A DNA stretch of 64,000 nt from Microbacterium sp. K24. GTDB taxonomy: Bacteria > Actinomycetota > Actinomycetes > Actinomycetales > Microbacteriaceae. The position numbers and the translations under genes were made by a program. The notes beneath the pieces were generated by a model. It had not been told where the DNA came from. It made no database searches and was given only the letters and a program-made list of their open reading frames with translations. Shown here piece after piece: positions 60,604-64,000 of the stretch (position 1 is its first letter; each line of letters opens with the position of its first letter). The stretch is taken from contig NZ_SSDJ01000146.1 in assembly GCF_004794465.1 (NCBI RefSeq), positions 1 through 64,000 on the forward strand, given 5' to 3'.

Positions 60604-61367
60604 CCACGCACTTCGCCGCCGACACGGCGACGCTCACCGGCCGCTCCATGCGGCACATCTTCCGCAGTCCCGACACGATCATCACGACCGCGGTCACCCC
60701 GATCGCCCTGATGCTGCTGTTCGTCTACGTCTTCGGCGGCGCGCTCCGCCAGAGCACCGGCGCCGAGAACTACGTGAACTACCTGCTCCCCGGCATCCTG
60801 CTCATCGCCATCGCATCCGGCATCGCCTACACGGCGTTCCGGCTGTTCACCGACATGCAGAGCGGCATCTTCGAGCGGTTCCACTCCATGCCGATCGCCC
60901 GATCGAGCGTGCTGTGGGCCCACGTGCTGACCTCGCTCACCGCCAACGCCATCACCCTCGCGATCATCTTCGGCGTCGGATTCCTCATGGGCTTCCGCAC
61001 CGGGGCGAGCGTCGGGGCATGGCTCGCCGTGATCGGCATCCTGATGCTGTTCACGCTGGCGCTCACCTGGCTGGCCATCATCGCCGGCCTGAACGCCAAG
61101 ACGGTCGACGGCGCGAGCGCCTTCTCGTACCCGCTGATCTTCCTGCCGTTCATCAGCTCGGCCTTCGTGCCCACCGACACGATGCCCGGTCCGGTGCAGT
61201 GGTTCGCCGACAACCAGCCGGTCACCTCGATCGTCAACACCATCCAGGCGCTGTTCGCCGAGAAGCCGGTCGGCGACGACATCTGGGTCGCTCTCGCCTG
61301 GTGCGTCGGCATCCTCGCGGTCGCCTACGTGTTCGCGATCATCTCCTACCGGAAGAAGGTCCGTTGA
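60600..61367 (+). CDS. ABC-2 type exporter permease (DrrB-like)
   Basis: The 255-aa membrane protein has six helices and the ABC-2 pattern FERFHSMPIARSSVLWAHVL, with a NYVNYLLPGILL segment before it. Its first codon overlaps the ATPase stop. Last gene of the PadR operon; a hairpin follows at 61457. Confidence 0.88.
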   Translation: MTTHFAADTATLTGRSMRHIFRSPDTIITTAVTPIALMLLFVYVFGGALRQSTGAENYVNYLLPGILLIAIASGIAYTAFRLFTDMQSGIFERFHSMPIARSSVLWAHVLTSLTANAITLAIIFGVGFLMGFRTGASVGAWLAVIGILMLFTLALTWLAIIAGLNAKTVDGASAFSYPLIFLPFISSAFVPTDTMPGPVQWFADNQPVTSIVNTIQALFAEKPVGDDIWVALAWCVGILAVAYVFAIISYRKKVR

Positions 61368-61456
61368 TCTCTTCGAGCGGGACGGGACGCTCCGTCCGGG
61401 GTTCATACCCCGGCCGGGGCGTTTCGCTGCGCTCGGCGCCGGCATCCGTCTCCTGC

Positions 61457-61515
61457 TTCCGGTCGCAGTTTCTGCCGTCCGGAATGCCCGGAGGCGGCAG
61501 GAACTGCGACCGGAA
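61457..61515. repeat. dispersed hairpin element with 21-bp arms
   Basis: Arms TTCCGGTCGCAGTTTCTGCC (61457) and CGGCAGGAACTGCGACCGG (61495) pair with one mismatch; an inner TCCGG/CCGGA stem sits in the loop. The same words occur at 26797-26888. It separates the converging exporter operon and the MacB-like system and can also end transcription. Confidence 0.7.
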
Positions 61516-61532
61516 CGACAGCAGGCGACGCC

Positions 61533-62741
61533 TCACACCGTCCGCAGCGCCGTCGTCGGCGACAACCGCGCGGCGCTGATCGCGGGATAGAGCCCCGCGA
61601 TCACACCGACCACGAGGGCCACCAGCGGACCGCCGACCAGCACCACCGCGGGTATCGTCGCCGCCTGCCCCTGGATCGCGGCGTACACGATGACCCCGAG
61701 CGCCCCGCACACCGCCCCGGCGACGCCCCCCAGGCCGCCGAGCACGATGGCCTCGGCCACGAACTGCCCCGCGATCTGCCCCGACCGCGCGCCCAGCGCC
61801 CGTCGGAGTCCGATCTCGCCGCGACGCTCCAGCACCGCGACGACCATGGTGTTCGCGATGCCGATGCCTCCGACCAGGAGCGCGATCGCCGCGAGTCCGA
61901 CCGCGAGGCCGGACAGCGCGTCGTCGGCGGTCTCCCTGGCCCCGGCGAGATCGCCGAGTCCGGTGACCTGCACGTACGGCGAGCCGGGGTTCGCGGCACG
62001 GGCGATCGCGTCGCGCACCTTCTCGCCGATGTCGCCGTCGGCCATGCGCACATAGATCGCGGCGATGGTGTCGTCACCGTCCGCCGAGACATGCTCCGCC
62101 GCCCAGCGGTCGCCGAGGAACGCGCTCGCATCGATCGATTCGGCGAGGCCGGCCGAATCGAGGATGCCGATCACGGTGAACCACTGCTCTCCGATCCACA
62201 CCCGCACGCCGGGCTCGGTTATGCCCATCCGCGCGGCCGCGGCCGATCCGAGAACGGTCACCGGCAGTGAGCGGTCGGTCTCGTCGAACCAGCTGCCCTT
62301 CGCGACCGAACCCTCGACCGAAGCGAGGAAGTCCGGACTCGCCGCATACGCGGTCAGTCCGTTGCCCTGGCTCTTCGGCATGAGGTCGTTGCGGTACACC
62401 CCGATGCCGTCGGGCACCTTCTCGAGCACGCCGAACCGCTCGACGCCGTCGACGCGGCCGATCATCTCCGCCGCCGTCTCGGGCAGCGCGACCGGCTTGT
62501 TGTCGGGGCCGTAGCCGGGCTGCACCACGACCATGTCGGCGCCGAGCGCGTCGAGCTTCGCCAGCAGTTCGGCCTGGTTCGATGCGGCGATGCCGGTGAT
62601 CGCGGTGAGCGCGGCGATGCCGACCGCGACCCCCAGCGCCGACAGCGCCGTGCGCATCTTCCGACTGCGCGGTCCGATGAGCGCCGTGCGGATGCTGTCC
62701 GCGACGCTGAGCCTCGGCATCCGCTCTCCCCGGCGTCTCAT
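61533..62741 (-). CDS. MacB/FtsX-type ABC transporter permease
   Basis: The 402-aa protein has an N-terminal helix, a large extracellular MacB periplasmic-core domain (about 60-260) and three C-terminal helices with a LERRGEIGLRRALGAR loop. ATG 62741 overlaps the ATPase stop by ATGA. Such permeases move peptides or lipids mechanically rather than by a channel. Confidence 0.85.
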   Translation of the reverse strand: MRRRGERMPRLSVADSIRTALIGPRSRKMRTALSALGVAVGIAALTAITGIAASNQAELLAKLDALGADMVVVQPGYGPDNKPVALPETAAEMIGRVDGVERFGVLEKVPDGIGVYRNDLMPKSQGNGLTAYAASPDFLASVEGSVAKGSWFDETDRSLPVTVLGSAAAARMGITEPGVRVWIGEQWFTVIGILDSAGLAESIDASAFLGDRWAAEHVSADGDDTIAAIYVRMADGDIGEKVRDAIARAANPGSPYVQVTGLGDLAGARETADDALSGLAVGLAAIALLVGGIGIANTMVVAVLERRGEIGLRRALGARSGQIAGQFVAEAIVLGGLGGVAGAVCGALGVIVYAAIQGQAATIPAVVLVGGPLVALVVGVIAGLYPAISAARLSPTTALRTV

Positions 62742-63448
62742 GCGGCGACCTCTTCCCGCACACGCGCGCCCGTGTCGCTCACGATTCGGCCGTCGTGGAT
62801 GCTGACCTGCCGCTCGGTGCGGGCGGCGATGCTCGCGTCGTGCGTGATGATCACGACCGCCGTGCCGGAGCCCGCGATCGACGTGAGCAGTTCGAGGATG
62901 CGCTCGCCGGTCGTCGAGTCGAGCGCCCCGGTCGGCTCGTCGGCGAACAGCACCGACGGCTCTCCGACGATCGCCCGCGCGATCGCGACGCGCTGCTGCT
63001 CTCCGCCCGAGAGCTGCCCCGGCCGATGCTTCATCCGCTCGCCGAGACCGACGCGCTCCAGGGCGGCCGCCGCACGCGCGGCACGCTCGGCAGCCGGAAC
63101 GCCCGAGTACAGCAGTCCGAGCGCGACGTTGTCGACCGCGCTGAGCGCCGGCAGCAGGAAGAACTGCTGGAACACGAAGCCGATGCGGCGAGCGCGAAGG
63201 GCCGCGCGTTCGCGTTCGGCGAGGAGCGCGGCATCCGTCCCGTCGATGAGCACCGTGCCGCTCGTGGGATCGTCGAGGGTGCCCATGATCGAGAGCATGG
63301 TGCTCTTCCCCGATCCGGATGCTCCGACGACCGCCACGAGCTCGCCGCTCTCGATCGCCAGGCTCATCCCGTGCAGCACCCGCAGCGGCGGACTGCCGGG
63401 ATACTCCTTCACCACGTCGACGAGCTCGACCACGGTTCCGGGGTTCAC
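62738..63448 (-). CDS. MacB-type ABC transporter ATPase
   Basis: The 236-aa protein has Walker A GASGSGKST, Q-loop VFQQFFLLPALSAVDNV, signature LSGGEQQR, Walker B LFADEPTGALD and a switch His in IITHDAS. GTG 63448 overlaps the adaptor gene stop. It powers the FtsX-type permease after it. Confidence 0.88.
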   Translation of the reverse strand: MNPGTVVELVDVVKEYPGSPPLRVLHGMSLAIESGELVAVVGASGSGKSTMLSIMGTLDDPTSGTVLIDGTDAALLAERERAALRARRIGFVFQQFFLLPALSAVDNVALGLLYSGVPAAERAARAAAALERVGLGERMKHRPGQLSGGEQQRVAIARAIVGEPSVLFADEPTGALDSTTGERILELLTSIAGSGTAVVIITHDASIAARTERQVSIHDGRIVSDTGARVREEVAA

Positions 63449-64000
63449 TGGGCCACCACCACGGCGTCGCCCGCGGCGAGCTTCCCCCCGACGATCTGCA
63501 CCCGGGTGTCGGCGATGAGGCCGACCTCGACCGCGACGCGCTCGACCTTGCCGCCCTTGCGCAGCACGTCGACCGCATAGCCGCCATCGGTCGTGGCGAC
63601 GAGAGCGGTGACGGGCACCACGAGGGCGTCCTTCACCTCCGAGGTCGCGAAGACGACCTTCACCGCGCGCAGCCCGATGCCCTCGGCGACCGCAGGATCG
63701 GCGAACTCGATGTTCGCGGTCGGAGGCGTTGTCTCACCCTCCTTGTCGGTGGGCTGACCGCCGGGATCGACCGCGGTGATCGTCGCCGGCACCTCGGTGC
63801 CGTCGGGGAGGACCACGGTGACGGCAGTGCCCGGCAGGATCTCGCGCGCCTGCCCGTCGGTGAGCTTCGCGACCACCCGCAGGGCGGTGCTCGTGTAGGT
63901 CAGCGGACTCGCACCCGCCGAGTCGCCCAGCTGCGCCGTGACCGATTCGACGCGCACGGATGCCGCCGTGATGGCGACGACGTCGCCCAGCTTCACGACG
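63445..64000 (-). CDS. efflux adaptor (HlyD/MacA-like) protein, partial
   Basis: Only the C-terminal part is present (about 185 aa); the gene continues beyond the window edge. The sequence has beta-barrel and membrane-proximal patterns (ALVVPVTALVATTDGGYAVDVLRKGGKVERVAVEVGL) of periplasmic adaptor proteins. In Gram-positives such adaptors sit next to MacB-like pairs and probably link the ABC exporter to the cell wall. An in-frame ATG at 63996 is internal, not the real start. Confidence 0.75.
   Translation of the reverse strand, partial: VVKLGDVVAITAASVRVESVTAQLGDSAGASPLTYTSTALRVVAKLTDGQAREILPGTAVTVVLPDGTEVPATITAVDPGGQPTDKEGETTPPTANIEFADPAVAEGIGLRAVKVVFATSEVKDALVVPVTALVATTDGGYAVDVLRKGGKVERVAVEVGLIADTRVQIVGGKLAAGDAVVVAQ

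Overview
This window comes from the chromosome of a high-GC actinobacterium, most likely a Microbacteriaceae member close to Microbacterium. The evidence is the very high GC, the strong G/C bias at third codon positions, the frequent GTG starts, the recurrent gcggatgcc/ggcatccg words, and gene families typical of that group. Identity is inferred from sequence features and recalled family knowledge; no database search was run. No rRNA, tRNA, CRISPR array or insertion sequence was seen.

Layout. 55-9080: secreted propeller-like protein and SGNH hydrolase; an MFS pump with two 20-bp operator-like palindromes; an alcohol/aldehyde dehydrogenase operon with a terminator; small VOC and hypothetical genes; an epoxide-hydrolase-like enzyme and a WYL regulator. 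9177-13229: an accessory island with lower GC. It holds an AAA ATPase and a subtilisin-like protease that match the IetAS anti-phage pair, followed by a vapBC toxin-antitoxin locus in which both genes are broken by frameshifts. 13327-21523: purL and a tiny membrane protein, a DUF2786 protein, a TetR/MMPL exporter pair, DksA-like, cupin and VOC genes. 21533-34500 (all minus strand): PhnDCE-type transporter with an HCX5R phosphatase and TetR in overlapping frames, a tartrate-dehydrogenase-like enzyme, a complete Dpp/Opp peptide importer, and an S9 peptidase. 34668-43097: TetR, M20 peptidase, a haloacetate-dehalogenase-like hydrolase, AraC/DUF1772 pair, gluconokinase, two SDRs and hypotheticals. 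43231-46204: a CorA transporter behind a short upstream ORF, plus small enzymes. 46215-58902: an alpha-galactoside-type sugar locus (esterase, ROK regulator, ABC importer, cytoplasmic GH97, divergent GH36, secreted GH97 with two CBM-like modules). 59103-64000: a PadR/DUF1048/ABC-2 exporter operon and a MacB-like efflux system cut by the window edge.

How the parts work together. Most of the window is nutrient scavenging. Peptides would be imported by the Dpp system and cleaved by the S9 and M20 peptidases. Galactosides would be cut outside the cell by the secreted GH97, imported by the ABC system, and finished by the cytoplasmic GH97 and GH36. Several loci carry clear palindromic operator candidates next to a local regulator gene. 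The island at 9.2-13.2 kb is the main defence-related region. The sugar, PadR and peptide loci are the best places to see local transcriptional control in the DNA.
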